From Epiperipatus broadwayi (lineage: Eukaryota > Onychophora > Udeonychophora > Euonychophora > Peripatidae): 64,000 bases of DNA. The position numbers and the translations under genes are program-made. Position 1 is the first letter of the stretch. The number at the start of each line of letters is the position of its first letter. Of the stretch, positions 33,240-45,083 are shown piece after piece. Location: NCBI GenBank assembly GCA_028023455.1, contig JAQFVV010007253.1:57282-121281 (forward strand). The letters are read 5' to 3'. The notes beneath the pieces are model-generated. The model saw only the letters and a list, made by a program, of their open reading frames with translations, had not been told where the DNA came from and ran no database searches.

Positions 33240-34080
33240 TTTCATTTTATATTAATTACTTTTTTTATCTGAATTTTTATATTATTATGTAGATTCTTTT
33301 GCTCTCACATTTTATTTTATTTTTAGAGTTTATTAAATAATGCTAAAGTAAATGTTCTTTATGGAGGTTATAGCCAACAATGATGATGAAATTATATATC
33401 GCCTGGCCATAGTAATCTGTTACCCAATAATTTCCATTTGACTTCAGGCAGAGGTTTTAACAAATATATATATATATATATATATAAACCATAAAACAAT
33501 ACAATACTAGATTAAATCCACAATTTTACCAAAATCCTTACACAACCATGGTTTCATCTACTACAAATAGACCTTCTCAAGTGAAAATATTTATATGATT
33601 TAAATGAAAATAATAAATTTCCTGGAGGCTAAGATTAAAAACACTCATATATCAGTAGATTATAAAGAATAGAGTAGATCTAAAAAGCGGATTATCTACT
33701 CTGTAAGCTCTCACTGATTATGAGAGCAAGGAGTATAAATTGTATATTAACCTGATTTAAATAGAGTATAAATTATTCTGAAATTATAATTATATATGTA
33801 TATATTAAATGCTCCACAGCCATATTATTCCAGCCACAATCTCTCTTTAAATATAGGAAATTTTGAAATTTTGCAACCCATTCAAAAGGAATCCCAACGG
33901 AAAGGGCTGCAAAATGCAAGCTTTTCTTCATTTAAAGGGTTGTGCAGCTGAAATGACATAGCTGTGGGGCATTTAAAATATTTTAGAGATTTCAGCTAGC
34001 TTTATGCATTATCTCTCTTTAATAAGTATATATAATATTTAATTACAAGTATATTATGTATAATTTTAAGCTAGGTGTAA
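33240..34080. other. AT-rich stretch, short palindromic segments
   Basis: (AT)n at 33463-33486; 33790-33990 shows a loose inverted pair around GGAATCCCAACGG. No gene seen. Confidence 0.4.
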
Positions 34081-34237
34081 TTAGTCATCCACTCCATCTT
34101 ATACAACTGCCACACTTGACCACTTACATGTGAAAAAAATGAACTTTTTTTGCATGTATGTGGACATGTGTGTTGATTGTATAAGATGGAGTGGATGACT
34201 AAAGGGAGCTTGCAAGTCTGGGTTCAAATCGCCTCTA

Positions 34238-34240
<3 letters not shown>
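34081..34240. repeat. Foldback element, family B-like ends
   Basis: Perfect 26-bp arms 34081-34106 and 34177-34202, weaker inner pairing, and a right end AAGTCTGGGTTCAAATC like those of family B (49650, 52540). No hammerhead core remains. Confidence 0.75.
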
Positions 34241-34285
<45 letters not shown>

Positions 34286-34330
34286 AATGATGACATTACA
34301 AAACCATTATGTTGTCTTTCTAATATACTA

Positions 34331-34944
34331 TTCTTTAAAATGAAATATATTCAATTTATAGACAACTAAATACTTAAAATATATAAATAATAAATTTATT
34401 AATATCTAATCGATTTTCGTTCAAAAAATGAACCTTATCAAAAAAAATTATTTGTAAATGATGCAAGATGATATACATAGGTCAGTCAGCAAAAAGTAAA
34501 ATAGAAAGGGGTAAAGAGCATGACAGAGCTATAAATAGAAAAGATATTAAATCAGGTCCATTTTGCCATTTTTTAGAAACAGGACACATTATGAATTGTG
34601 AAGAAAATATTGAAGTCATCAAATATTGTAAAAATTATAAAGAAAGAAAAGTATATGAAACATTGTATATACATGAAAATAAAGAGAAATGTATGAATTT
34701 AGTACAAGGGTCAGTTAAGTTAGGTGGAAAATGGTCATTAAATAAAAATTGGTAAATTTAAAAACATCTTTATTGTTAAGTTTGACCTGTATATGATATG
34801 TAAATCACGTGAATTTTTTCAATTGTTATAATATCTTGATAAGGTTCATTTTTTGAATGAAAATCGATTAGATATTAATAAATTTATTATTTATATATTT
34901 TAAGTATTTAGTTGTCAATAAATTGAATATATTTCATTTTAAAG

Positions 34945-34946
<2 letters not shown>
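34331..34946. mobile_element. GIY-YIG cassette bounded by 110-bp inverted repeats
   Basis: Arms 34331-34440 and 34837-34946 are reverse complements with about two mismatches. They enclose a GIY-YIG frame on the plus strand. (AT)n runs flank both sides (34239-34281 and 34947-35037), so insertion into a TA microsatellite is likely. It may be a PLE 3' fragment whose tail was copied back in inverted orientation, or an independent element. No RT is present. Confidence 0.8.
34468..34755 (+). CDS. GIY-YIG endonuclease domain fragment (PLE type)
   Basis: 95 codons with no stop. MIYIGQS at residues 1-7 is the second half of the GIY-YIG core; REHD-like GKEHDRAINRKD and FCHFLETGH match the PLE pattern in which a conserved histidine precedes the glutamate helix; KERKVYETLYIHEN covers the later conserved segment. 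A TGC (Cys) two codons upstream of the ATG continues the frame, then TGA, so the CX-C zinc ligands and linker are mostly missing. The frame starts within 30 nt of the left inverted arm. Without the N-terminal RT it cannot retrotranspose alone. The sequence is diverged from the PLE copies at 1593 and 6553, so it represents a separate PLE lineage. Confidence 0.75.
   Translation: MIYIGQSAKSKIERGKEHDRAINRKDIKSGPFCHFLETGHIMNCEENIEVIKYCKNYKERKVYETLYIHENKEKCMNLVQGSVKLGGKWSLNKNW

Positions 34947-35037
<91 letters not shown>
34947..35037. repeat. (AT)n microsatellite
   Basis: About 90 bp of alternating AT with one interruption, directly abutting the right inverted arm of the GIY-YIG cassette. Confidence 0.95.
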
Positions 35038-35040
<3 letters not shown>

Positions 35041-35551
35041 TGAGATATGTGTAATGTTTCTAGATAGAAACAAGACTATATTAAAATAAATAAATAAAAC
35101 TTAAAACTTTCTTGTTTTATGGAGAATAATGCATTTTACTATTTTTTTACAAAGATATTGATTTCCTTACATATGCTAACATTTTGGCTGCTTTTTAATT
35201 CCAGTTTTAAATAAAGATGGAATTGTGCACAGGCTGTTATCTCATTAATATCCTGGAATTGTTTATATTCTAAATAAATAATGAATGAATCTGAGTGGTG
35301 ACAGTATACCCAATTTAATTTCAGAATTGATTATATAGTAGAGAATGAGCATTGTAATGGGCAGTAAATAAAGTCTTGTTTTTATTGTTAATGAGTTGAC
35401 TGACTATTTTCATTTTTTTAGTCTGGAAAATTGATAATATTGATATTTTTTTTTTCTTTATTAATTATAAAATGCATATAAATTCTAAAACTTTCTAGTC
35501 TTGATCTTTCTTATCTAAGATTTTTTTTTGACATAGAAGAAACATTAAAAC

Positions 35552-35954
35552 AGGCAAAACTCTCCATTACAGTATTGCCACTCAATGCAAGCCAGAGTAA
35601 TCTGTAGATACCAAAAGGCTTGTGCATAAAATCCCTATCTAGTGCCTACTCATCCAATATTGCCAGACTAGTTTCTGGCTTGTGACCTTCTTCAGTAAGG
35701 AACCTTGGATCTGAGAGCACTGCACCTAGGCTCCTCACTGACGAAGGTTACAAGCCAGAAACTAGTCTGGGCATATTGGATATGCAGTCCTACCAGATCC
35801 AAGGCTCCTCACTGCTGAAGGTCACAAGCCAGAAACTAGTCTGGGGATATTGAATGAGTGGGCACTAGATGGGGATTTTATGCACAAGCCTTCTGGCATC
35901 CATTGATTACTCTGGCTTGCACTGAGTGGCAATATTGTATGGAGAGTTTTGCCT
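35552..35954. repeat. Family C multimer: one minus and two plus units in a palindrome
   Basis: Ends AGGCAAAACTCTCC (35552) and GAGAGTTTTGCCT (35954). Minus unit 35552-35730, then a partial plus unit holding only the hammerhead region (35729-35790), then a full plus unit (35791-35954). The partial unit sharing the hammerhead fits copying from a tandem or circular template. Confidence 0.8.
35732..35773 (+). ncRNA. Type I hammerhead-like ribozyme, family C (intact core)
   Basis: Stem I TCCTCA/TGGGCA (one mismatch); CTGACGA at 35738-35744 (position 7 is free to vary); stem II GGT/GCC; GAAA 35758-35761; stem III ACTAGT; C 35767. The neighbouring plus copy at 35812 has CTGCTGA (A6 changed), and the minus copy near 35690 has CTGAAGA. 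Confidence 0.5.
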
Positions 35955-36940
35955 GTTTTAATAACAGTTATCAAGCATAAGAAATGGTGATCATGTGATA
36001 TTTATAGAAGAAACATGCTAAAGATTTCAGAAGAAATAGTCACTGAACAACATAATGTTGCTTTTTTTATTATTGCAGCATTCTCTCTTTTTTTGTCATA
36101 CATTTATTGGCATAGTTGTGGAGAAAAGTGAAAAGGATGCTGCTGAAGAAGCAATAAAAACTAAAGTCATGTATTACAGTCGTGATATTTTTTATGTTTA
36201 GATTGCAATTTATTGATAAAATGAAAAGGAATCAACTAAATATCTTGGTTAATCAATTATTAATAAGTGTATATTTATATAAATTGAGTTTTGAATGGTC
36301 TAAATAGTTGTTGTGATAATAGAGTGGCAGACTCTATAGTTCAGCATCCAGGGGTCAATACATGTATCTGTCTTTTGTTGCCCAGATTTCTATGAACTAT
36401 TGAGCAATGAACCAGTTGATTATTTGTTACATTCTGAATGAAAGAGAATTAATTTAAACAGTCTAGATTTATCTTGAGAGTGTTGAATTCAAGAATTACT
36501 GATTTTATTATAACTGCATAAAAAATAATCCTACTATGATCTATTATTTAGACCAATTGTTACTAAATATTTATGACCCACTGGTGTATTAATCATGTCA
36601 TTATTTGGACTTTTTGATAAATTAATCATGCTTTTATTTGCCTCATCTTGTTTATCTCAGTGATGATAATGGCTGGCCCGAGTGCTAAAGATGGCCAGGT
36701 AGCAAATTATAGTTATTTAATTTGGTACTTGATTGTCACATGACATTTTTATTAACTAACCATTTGATCTTTGTTTAAATCTATATATAAACATCTTTCC
36801 TGGACATGGTAGTTTTCTTTGCATTAATCTGTAAATTGTTTGTGTGAATAAAGTGTCGCTTAAATTTGCATACATTTGTTCATCTGCTTAACAAAGTGGT
36901 TTTTTTTTCTCTTTTATAACTTAAAACTGAGTATACTTTT
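35955..36940. other. AT-rich stretch without supported gene
   Basis: A weak second-family SINE remnant at about 36320-36420 (CCAGATTTCTATGAACT). Nothing else identifiable. Confidence 0.4.
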
Positions 36941-37050
36941 GTCAAGCGTTGTTAGCCGAGAGATCATCACAACCACCTTGCAAGCAAGTAGTTGTTTGCA
37001 AATGGGTGTGGGTTCGCGTCCCGGCCGATGCTATGACATATGAAAAAAAA
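36941..37050 (+). mobile_element. tRNA-derived SINE (TTGCAAGCAAGTAGTT subfamily)
   Basis: GTCAAGCGTTGTTAGCCGAG head, GTGGGTTCGCGTCCC B-box region, GATGCTATGACATATGAAAA tail. Flanked by an 18-bp direct repeat AAACTGAGTATACTTTTG. Confidence 0.9.
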
Positions 37051-37087
37051 ACTGAGTATACTTTTGCTGAAATTCACCATAATTATG

Positions 37088-37240
37088 CTTAACTAAGTGG
37101 TTTTTTTTCTTTTTTATAATCTAAAGCTGAGAGCACTTTCAGTGTAGTTCACTATTGCCATAGCAACAATAATTAATTTGAACTCCTCCAAAAGTGCACT
37201 CAGCTTTAGGTTGTAAAGAAGAAAGAAACCAAACTTATGC
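37088..37240. repeat. Short foldback
   Basis: Arms TAAAGCTGAGAGCACTTT / AAAAGTGCACTCAGCTTTA with flanking TTCTTT/AAAGAA pairing; the left arm is also repeated directly at about 36885-36940, before the SINE. Confidence 0.7.
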
Positions 37241-37730
37241 AAATTTAAATTTCAAATATATTAAGGGTAAAGTCAATACTATATATAATGGTTATATATC
37301 GTAATAATAAAAAGGCTTTGATTCATTGATTAATGCATGTTAGAAATATATAAATAATGAATATTAGTTCTAAGAATATTAACTTAGTTGACTAGCTAAA
37401 TCACAACTTATAATGCTGGACTACTTTTAAAACTCTCTCTCCCAGCTTATATTTGATTAGAGAAAATTATGATCTATATAGTCATTTATAACTGACTAAA
37501 TTACACTTGCATTAATTATATTTTTAAAGCATTTTTAAACTTTTAAAAACAGAGATAAAATAAATAATCAAAATAAGAGTCATAGATCACATGACCCTAT
37601 TTTCTTAAGCTTGTAAGTTATAAACAATGAGGATTGCCAATTCCTCAACAAGCTTTGTGATAAATGCTTAGCTAGAGAAAGCATTTAAAATATCTCTGTC
37701 AGGATCCCCCCCCCCCAAAAAAAAAAACAA

Positions 37731-37773
37731 CCCTCTGACCATGGTTTCATGCTCTGGCACTCTTCAGAGAGGT
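37731..37773 (-). ncRNA. Type I hammerhead ribozyme, family F (intact core)
   Basis: Minus strand: stem I ACCTCT/AGAGG(T); CTGAAGA at 37767-37761; stem II GTGC/GCAT with one G-T; GAAA 37748-37745; stem III ACC/GGT with AT loop; C17 at 37737. Every essential core base is present, allowing A at variable position 7. Among the best candidates in the window. Confidence 0.7.
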
Positions 37774-37796
37774 GCTAGGGTAGGTTCAGACACTAC

Positions 37797-37838
37797 CACC
37801 TCTGAGGAGTGCCAGAGCATGAAACCATGGTCAGAGGT
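37797..37838 (+). ncRNA. Type I hammerhead ribozyme, family F (mirror copy)
   Basis: CTGAGGA at 37802-37808, same stem II and stem III as its minus-strand mirror, GAAA 37821-37824, cleavage after C 37832. Stem I has lost two bases on its 5' strand, leaving only about 2-3 good pairs. Confidence 0.5.
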
Positions 37839-37919
37839 TGGGGGGGGGGGGTCCTGACAGACATATTTTAAATGCTTTGTCTAGTTAAGCATTTATCACA
37901 AAGCTTGTTGAGAGATAAA

Positions 37920-39555
37920 ATATCTTTTACCTATTTATTTTTTTATATCTTTTTTGCTGAATTCTATCTTTCTTTTCTAAATTTTATGTATCGGCTTAAA
38001 AACAGGAAACTGGGCATTCTATAGCATAAAATGTTTGAACTCTTTTTCGTAATAAATCTCAGCTTTCTCTCATTTGTGAGCATAATTGCATATAAGATTT
38101 AATAAGTTGTGGCAAACAGATAGATCTTCTGTGTCATGAACAGATATTTAGGTTTTGATTAACAAATGACAAAAATGATTCTATATAAATCAATTTCAAT
38201 TTGTTTATCTCATTTATGTTAAACACCTTTTGGTGTCATGTTAAATAGTCATTGAATGCTTTCAAATGGATTCACAGAATATTATAAAACTTGGTTGTCA
38301 TTGGTAAGAGGTTTTCTACATGCTTACTGTTTTATCATTTTAAATATACATCACTGAATCTATTTCAATAAAGCTTTATATATACAATTTCAAATTGTAA
38401 ATCTTGAATATTTGTCTGCATATGTATATAATGAGCTGCCTCTTTCTAAAAATTAAAATATCATTATTGTTCTATACTAATCTTACTCCCATCATATTAT
38501 CCCAAATATTTTCAGCAAAATATGTTATCTTCATGATCTAGGATTTGAATTTAAGATAGACAAAATTGGGGGGAGGGGGGTGCAGGTTGCAATCAGGTTT
38601 AAAAAGACTTTTTCAAGTAATAAATGAGCCAACCATTTGATATTGGATTGGTAAATGTGTATCTAACTATTCTCGAGTCTAAAACAAGAGTGGAATTTTT
38701 TAAATTTTCACCATCTGGTGTGGCTGATAAACAAAATGCTTTCTTTTTGTGTTTTCTCTTGGAAGATGAGAGATTTGGACAGACTTTTGACTTCCAAAGA
38801 ACAATGATTTTATCTTATTTTTGAAATCATTTTACAGAGTATAAAATTGAATAAAATAATTTGAACATTATTACATTGATACTGTACTTTTTGGTAATAC
38901 GGATTATAGAACTGGAAATATATATCCCCATAATATTTTATTTCTTTAATGGATATGATCTTGAGGAATGAGTATTTGATTGGAAATTGATGTCAGTTTT
39001 TTAAATCTATAAGAAATTCAATTTTGATTGGTCAATGTATTGATTTCTAAAACTAATGAACTGCTTAGTGCTTCAAGGTCAAGAGTTTGAAGAGTGGTAT
39101 CCTTCAGTAATGATAAAGTAATGAAACTTGCTAGAACTGATTGTCATAAGTAATCAGTGTTCAATGAGGGGATCTTAATGTACATTCCAAAGGATTGTAT
39201 AAAAAGCATTGACTCCAACATAACTGCTGATATCAATTCATTTCTGAACATTCAAAAATGTCTATCAAACTAACCTATCATGTTAGTTTCAAAAAATAGA
39301 TCATCTGTGACTAAGGTACCATTTCAGACTGTTGTTTTTGGGATGTGAATGCTACAGTATCAATAAATAATGTCAAACAGCAAATCATAAGAAGTAGACA
39401 GAATATTATTGGAATCGTGCAAGTCATTTGTTTTAAATTACGGGTAAGATTTTGATTGTGATTTTCAAAATAAGCCTATAAGATTACTTTTTCTAAATGT
39501 TAAATATGCTGCTGGAATTGTCAAAATTTGTGCAACATATCTTTAACATTGCTTA
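37920..39555. other. AT-rich stretch without supported gene
   Basis: A G-rich run near 38569 and a 66-codon frame at 38624-38824 with no recognisable domain. Confidence 0.45.
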
Positions 39556-39559
39556 AGTT

Positions 39560-39672
39560 GTGAAGCATTGGTGGTCGAGAGGTCAGCGACGGCCACTTTG
39601 CAAGCAGTTGTCCCGGGATCGTGGGTTCGCTTCCCGGCTGATGCTACACACATGAGAAAAGGAAAAAAAAAA
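39560..39672 (+). mobile_element. tRNA-derived SINE
   Basis: GAAGCATTGGTGGTCGAGAG head, GTGGGTTCGCTTCCC, GATGCTACACACATGAG plus A-rich tail. Flanked by AACATTGCTTAAGTT direct repeats (15 bp). Confidence 0.9.
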
Positions 39673-40096
39673 CATTGCTTAAGTTTTATACATACGCACA
39701 AATAAAATAAAAAATTTTAATATTATTAATTCAAATTGTTATTTGTATATTTTCAAAATGAAAAAAATCTTTAATCAGTATTGATATAGATGGTGTATAT
39801 TATTAATGTTCAATACTGTTGCGTTTTTATATATATATATTTTGACAAGATTTCTCTTAGAACTATTAATAACTGGCAACATTGCTTGCAACAGATTGAT
39901 GAAAACGAAATGTTGGAACAGATATATTTATGGATATAATATAAACAGTGTGAAAGGTTATGCAAGTGTTTAGGAAGTATATATATCTCCTAATTAAACA
40001 CACATTTTCACACATACTTTTTCTCAATCATAGACGTGTTTATCAATACATTTAATTTTTAAAAAAAAACTATGACTGTCTAAAACTATTGTTTAT

Positions 40097-40194
40097 GTCA
40101 AGCGTTGGTGGTCGAGTGGTCAGCACAGCCGCCTTTACAAGCAGTTGTACCAGGTTCACTTCTCGGCCGATGCTTTGACACATAAAAAAAAAAA
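40097..40194 (+). mobile_element. tRNA-derived SINE
   Basis: GTCAAGCGTTGGTGGTCGAG head, small deletion in the T-arm region, tail with A run. Flanked by AAACTATTGTTTAT direct repeats (14 bp). Confidence 0.9.
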
Positions 40195-42236
40195 CTATTG
40201 TTTATTTGGAATTTATTGAAAATTTATTTTAGTAATTTAATATTTAATTATCAAGTTCTGATTTGTTAATATAATGTTTATGTTATTGCGTAGTTCTCGA
40301 GATTTCTGACATTTGATTCCGATAATCTGATGCCCTTTTAAAAATACAGAGAAGTTGATCCCTGCAGCTAATATTAAGTGGCAAAATTTAACTGCTGAAA
40401 TGTTAGAATTTGCCCAAATATTTTTTTTAATACTCATTAATTATGACTACGTTTTAATATCATATAGTCTTATTTTTATATAGGAACATTCTACATTTGA
40501 TTCACTTTTATAAAAATAAAGTTACGCACAATTATAGATCTATACACACACAGAAATATACATTGAAGAGATTTAGTCATTTCCGTTTTCAATTATGTAA
40601 TATATAACATACATAGAAACTAATTTTAATATTATTATTTTTTTAATTTTGTGGAAAAATTAAGTGAAAGAGATTTTTTTTTCTTAAATATATGTAAACA
40701 AATTATAAATCTCTGCAGAAAATAAAATTAAAAATCTTTTTTAACGATGTATTTTTCAAGTTTTTTTAGTTGGAGAATTTCTTTTCATTAATTTAAACTT
40801 TTCTAATTTACATGAAACTGCTTTTAAAAGTTGTCAACAATAAATTTTGAATATTTATATTTAGATTTTTTTTTTTAAATTCACTTTTGCAGTTATCTCT
40901 CTTTTATTCATTTTTTTCCTTTTATTCATTCATTGGTCTAGTTTACCTTTTGGCTATGCCTGATTTAGAAACAAAATCTAGCAATCTGGGCAGAGCTAAC
41001 ACAAACAGCAATTACTTGGCCCCATTTTTTTGCACATTATTTCTCCACAGCAGACCAGCCCTTCCCTCGTGACAACAAAGAGAGGGCGCCTCAAAATTCA
41101 TGGCTCGTTGCGTTTGCGCCCAACAGCAGTATTTTCTGCCAAGTTTGATGTTTTGTTCATTCAACAATGAGGAAGTCAACATTTCCGGGAACAGTTTATG
41201 AAGATAAAAAGAATATTATATACCTTTTTAATGGTGCCAGTTAAGAAGGGATAGGGATTACTCTTTTCTCTCTTTTTTTAATGTACAGTATTTGTTTTTA
41301 GGTTACGCTCAGTCATTTTACTTATTATTAAAGAATGTTTAACATTTTAAAACTTTTATACGGTGTGCAGTATTTAATATCTCCATATTTGTAACAATAT
41401 TAATGCGTCTTAATTTTTTTTTTATTTATTGAGATATTAAATAATTTTTTATATACTTTAAAGAAAGAAAATATATGTTTTATTGGTTCTTAATTATATG
41501 CAATTGTTTTCTTTTTCCGTTAATTTAATATATATGCTAGTTTTGCTTTTTAATTATATACCATAATCGAATTCTGAAAAATATATGTAAAAAAAATTGA
41601 TGCGTATTACCTATTTTAACAATTATTGTTTGTGCAGAAAATTAATAAATTAATTATATATTCTCAATTTATATTTTATCTAAAATAAATAAATAATCAA
41701 TCAAACAAGATTGAAATAAACAACTTAATAATTATATTTAAATAAATCATATTGGATATTTGACCATCATAGTGATATTTTATTTATATTAAATTATTTC
41801 TGCAAATTTTATAATTGTATTAATTGGAATGAGAAAACAATATTAAAGCGTAATATTTCAAATCAGTGGGATTATTGGTTGACCATATTAAGTTTTATTA
41901 ATTCAAAAGCTTGGAATTGACATTTCTACCTAAATATAAATTTCACAATTTAAGCATTCTTACGATTTGAAAAGTAAATACTTCGGAATAAAAATGTATT
42001 CAAAATCAAATATTTCATAATAATAAAAAAAACTGCATGTTTATTATTTTAAAAATTTCTAAAACTCATTTCTGGTTTATTTTTTTTTTTTTTAGCAAAA
42101 CGATTTTATATTATAAAGTATTCTATTTTTTGATTATATAAACTTTAATGTGTATGCTTTTTATTTACAGGTACACATTCGTTTTATGCAATAACGATAT
42201 TTTTTTGGGATCTAGATTTTGCAGGTGATGTAATTG
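40195..42236. other. AT-rich stretch with a GC-rich island at 41040-41200
   Basis: The island contains several CpGs (GAGAGGGCGCCTC, GTTGCGTTTGCGCCC) in otherwise very AT-rich DNA and could be a promoter or first exon. One plus frame from 41101 reads MARCVCAQQQ for about 33 codons. No domain is recognised and no donor is assigned. Confidence 0.3.
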
Positions 42237-42344
42237 TTTTTTCATATGTCATAGCATCGGGTGGGAGTCGAACCCACAACCGTCTGCAACCAACTACTTG
42301 CTTGCAAGGCGGATGCGATGACCTTTAGGCCAGCAACGCTTGAC
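42237..42344 (-). mobile_element. tRNA-derived SINE (TTGCAAGCAAGTAGTT subfamily)
   Basis: Minus strand GTCAAGCGTTGCTGGCCTAA head with a GTGGGTTCGACTCCCAC T-arm: unlike the other copies this one keeps the normal TTCGACT T-loop with A58. Flanked by AATTGTTTTT direct repeats. Confidence 0.9.
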
Positions 42345-42426
42345 AATTGTTTTTATAAATAATGTTTCAAATTTTCAGGAAATATTGAAACTTGTGAAAA
42401 TAAGAAACGAAAACTAAAATGTAAAT

Positions 42427-42530
42427 GTCAAGCGTTGGTGGTCGAGAGGTCAGCACAGCGGCTTTACAAGCAGTTGCCCCGGGTTAGCGGGTTCGCTTCC
42501 CGGCGATGCTATGACACATGAAAAAAAAAA
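42427..42530 (+). mobile_element. tRNA-derived SINE (CTTTACAAGCAG subfamily)
   Basis: GTCAAGCGTTGGTGGTCGAG to GATGCTATGACACATGAAAA with an A run; flanked by CTAAAATGT/CTAAATGT near-direct repeats. Confidence 0.9.
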
Positions 42531-42569
42531 CTAAATGTTTAATTAATTTTTTCAGAAGAAAAAAAAATA

Positions 42570-43040
42570 AAAGTAGATAATCTTGGTCAGATTGATAATA
42601 TAGATAAAAACATAATGAATAACATTAATTATAGAATTAACAGAAACAGAAGAGCATTACTGATTCTTCAGACCACTCTACAAAGTATGGAGAGATGTAT
42701 GTTAGGAGTAACCAAAAGAGATCAAAAATCACATACATGGGTGAGAGAATAAACAGGTGTTACTGACATCATTGAAAGAAATAAGAGACTGAACTGGAGT
42801 TGGATTGGACATACTATTAGAAGAGATGATAATAGATGGACAGTTGAAATCTTAAACTGGAGTCCAAGAGATTTTAAAAGACTTAGAAAGAGACCACATG
42901 TGAAATGGGTGGATGAAATGAAGTGTGCTGGAGTGATGTGGAGAAGATAGGCTAGAGATCGAAGAAGATGGATTAAACTTGAACCAGCCTTCATCCTGCA
43001 GTGGATGATAGTGGCTAAGAATTGTAATGATGATGTCTGC
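42570..43040 (+). pseudogene. RTE LINE 3' relic
   Basis: Plus-strand reading gives LQTTLQSMERCMLGVTKRD, then RLNWSWIGHTIRRDDNRWT and KRLRKRPHVKWVDEM, aligning step by step to the RTE tail at 30238-30600. Two TGA/TAG-type stops interrupt it (after WVRE and WRR). The long open frames on the opposite strand here (42722-43154) are antisense readings of this relic. Confidence 0.8.
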
Positions 43041-43059
43041 AAGTTTGAAAAGAAATGTT

Positions 43060-43400
43060 TTTAATGTATTATAGATATGAAACTTGGACACTTTAATGGT
43101 GAATGAAAACGTATATATTAGGAATAACAAGAAAAGATTGAAAACAATACTCACTGGGGAAGAACAAATTGCTTTTGTTCACCTTGAAAGAATAAGGCAA
43201 CTGAAATAGAACTGATCTGGACCTATATTAGAAAAGATGGCAATAAATTGGATTTTGAGAGATTCTTAAAAGCCTAGAAGAGACCACACGTGAGATGAAT
43301 TAGTGAAAAGGGAAGCTTGTTAGGGTGATGTGGAGAAGAGATGTTTGGATTATGCTTGAAGAAACTTTCATCTTGCAATGAGTGGTTTGATAATGATTGA
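43060..43400 (+). pseudogene. Second, older RTE LINE 3' relic
   Basis: Contains YRYETWTL, a decayed WIGP-like segment and GVMWRRDVWIMLEETFILQ, again the RTE tail order, with several stops. Lies tandem to the previous relic. Confidence 0.65.
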
Positions 43401-45083
43401 AAATAAAATTGGTGATCATTGATTTTGTAATATTTTATTGGCTGACTTCTGAATCTGTGTTTTATTTAGTAAACAAACATACATAAATAATTCATTTTGA
43501 TTGATTTCCAGAGTGAGTTGATAGTAGGTAATAGTTACCCACAGTTGAACACACAGTATCTGTTTTAATAAATGGAAAGCATACTAATATAAAATATAAA
43601 GCATTTAAATGTAAGAACAAATGAAGAATTATCCCCAAAAAAAATTGCTCATCTTCAAGTAGGCTTCTTCACTATTGAAAACTATATATTAAGTATAGTC
43701 TGGAAGTTAAAAATCAATTGTTTTTTTAGAATATTAAACATCACAACATAAAGCTGATTAAGAATTATTTAATTTTTTTTAGGTATAATAAAGAGATCAA
43801 AATCCAAGTATTAAATGACTTTAGGTTTTTTTGTGTGTTAAAACTTGGACCCCAGCATAGTTTTTTATTGTAATGAAATAAAATAAACTTTTTATTTATA
43901 AATGGAGTCTAGGGAATAAAATATTAATATTTTTATTAATTTATAATGTAATTAACAGAAATATCTGAACCAACTTTTTTAAACTATGTCCAATTGGACG
44001 TAATTAAAATTCTTATAGAATCATAAATCAATGATTGTGCTCGGGGGGGGGGGGTAAGCTGATCATTTATACTTTTCTGAGACAATCTTTAAACTGATTT
44101 TAAATTCAAGTAATTATCTGTAATTTGCATTTAGCTGCTTAAGGAAAATGTGCACTGAAAATACCAAATGCAGATATGTTGAACATCAAAATCAGATCAT
44201 TGCCATGAAGTTCTTTATCCTTATGATGTATATAACCTTCAGTTTCTAATGTGTATTTGCTAAGTTCTCTAAATGAATACAAACTTTCCCTTTTACTGAT
44301 CAATAAATAGATAATTAGCTGGATCAGCTATAGGTTGGTTACCTGAAAAAAATATTCTTAGTCTGTTTGAAACCTCAAAATAAAAAAAAATAGAAATTTA
44401 TAAATTAGAATCTTTTAATTTTATGTTGTATTTGATTTATATAAATACTGTCATGAATCATATTTCAGTCAGCCATTTTTTAATCTAGCATACTCATTAC
44501 ACTTGAGTTGCTCTCCTCAATTCATTATTGTACTGTCTTTTTCGTAATTGCAATTATGTTGTTGTTTATTTTTAATTGCTTTTTGTTAATGCTTTAATGT
44601 GTCCATTTTAAATTTAAATGGATTGTAGATCTATGCATATATATTATTCATGATTCCATGTTCCTATGCAAAGGCTTGGAACCAAGTGCAGTTGTTTTGA
44701 TAGGACTAGTATATTTGTGTTTTTTAATATTCTATAATAATTCTAAAATTAAATTACTAATAATATTAAGTAAAATTTATACTTTGATAACAGTCTAATC
44801 TTTCAAGGATTATTTGTATGTGTTTATATGAGCTGGTAACTATCTTTTATTTTATTTATAAAATACAAAATATTTTAATTAAATGTCACGAAGTATAAAA
44901 ATTTTAAAAATATATTACTATCTCTATGTGAGTTAAAAAGCTGGCAGGAAGAATTATTTTTTGATATCCCAGTAATCTCTGAGTGTGTGTATATATATAT
45001 TATTTTTTATTTTACAGTACTTACTTAATAAGTATAGTCATAATTTCAAATTGATTTTAAGTTATATTTATTACTAAAAATAG
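43401..45083. other. AT-rich stretch without supported gene
   Basis: A 10-12 G run near 44042. Nothing else identifiable. Confidence 0.5.

Larger units (their letters stand above)
37621..37915. repeat. Family F palindrome with two opposed hammerheads
   Basis: Outer arms share TCAACAAGCTTTGTGATAAA (left about 37642) and its reverse complement at 37892-37912. Inner arms carry GACCATGGTTTCATGCTC and its reverse complement. C and G runs (37706-37717, 37839-37851) sit opposite each other. A half-copy lies at 14310. Confidence 0.85.

Noticed and set aside
42722-43154. Two overlapping open frames of 100-106 codons on the minus strand
   Set aside because: They are antisense to a plus-strand RTE LINE relic that reads as recognisable RT tail; the serine/leucine-rich translation is the antisense signature.
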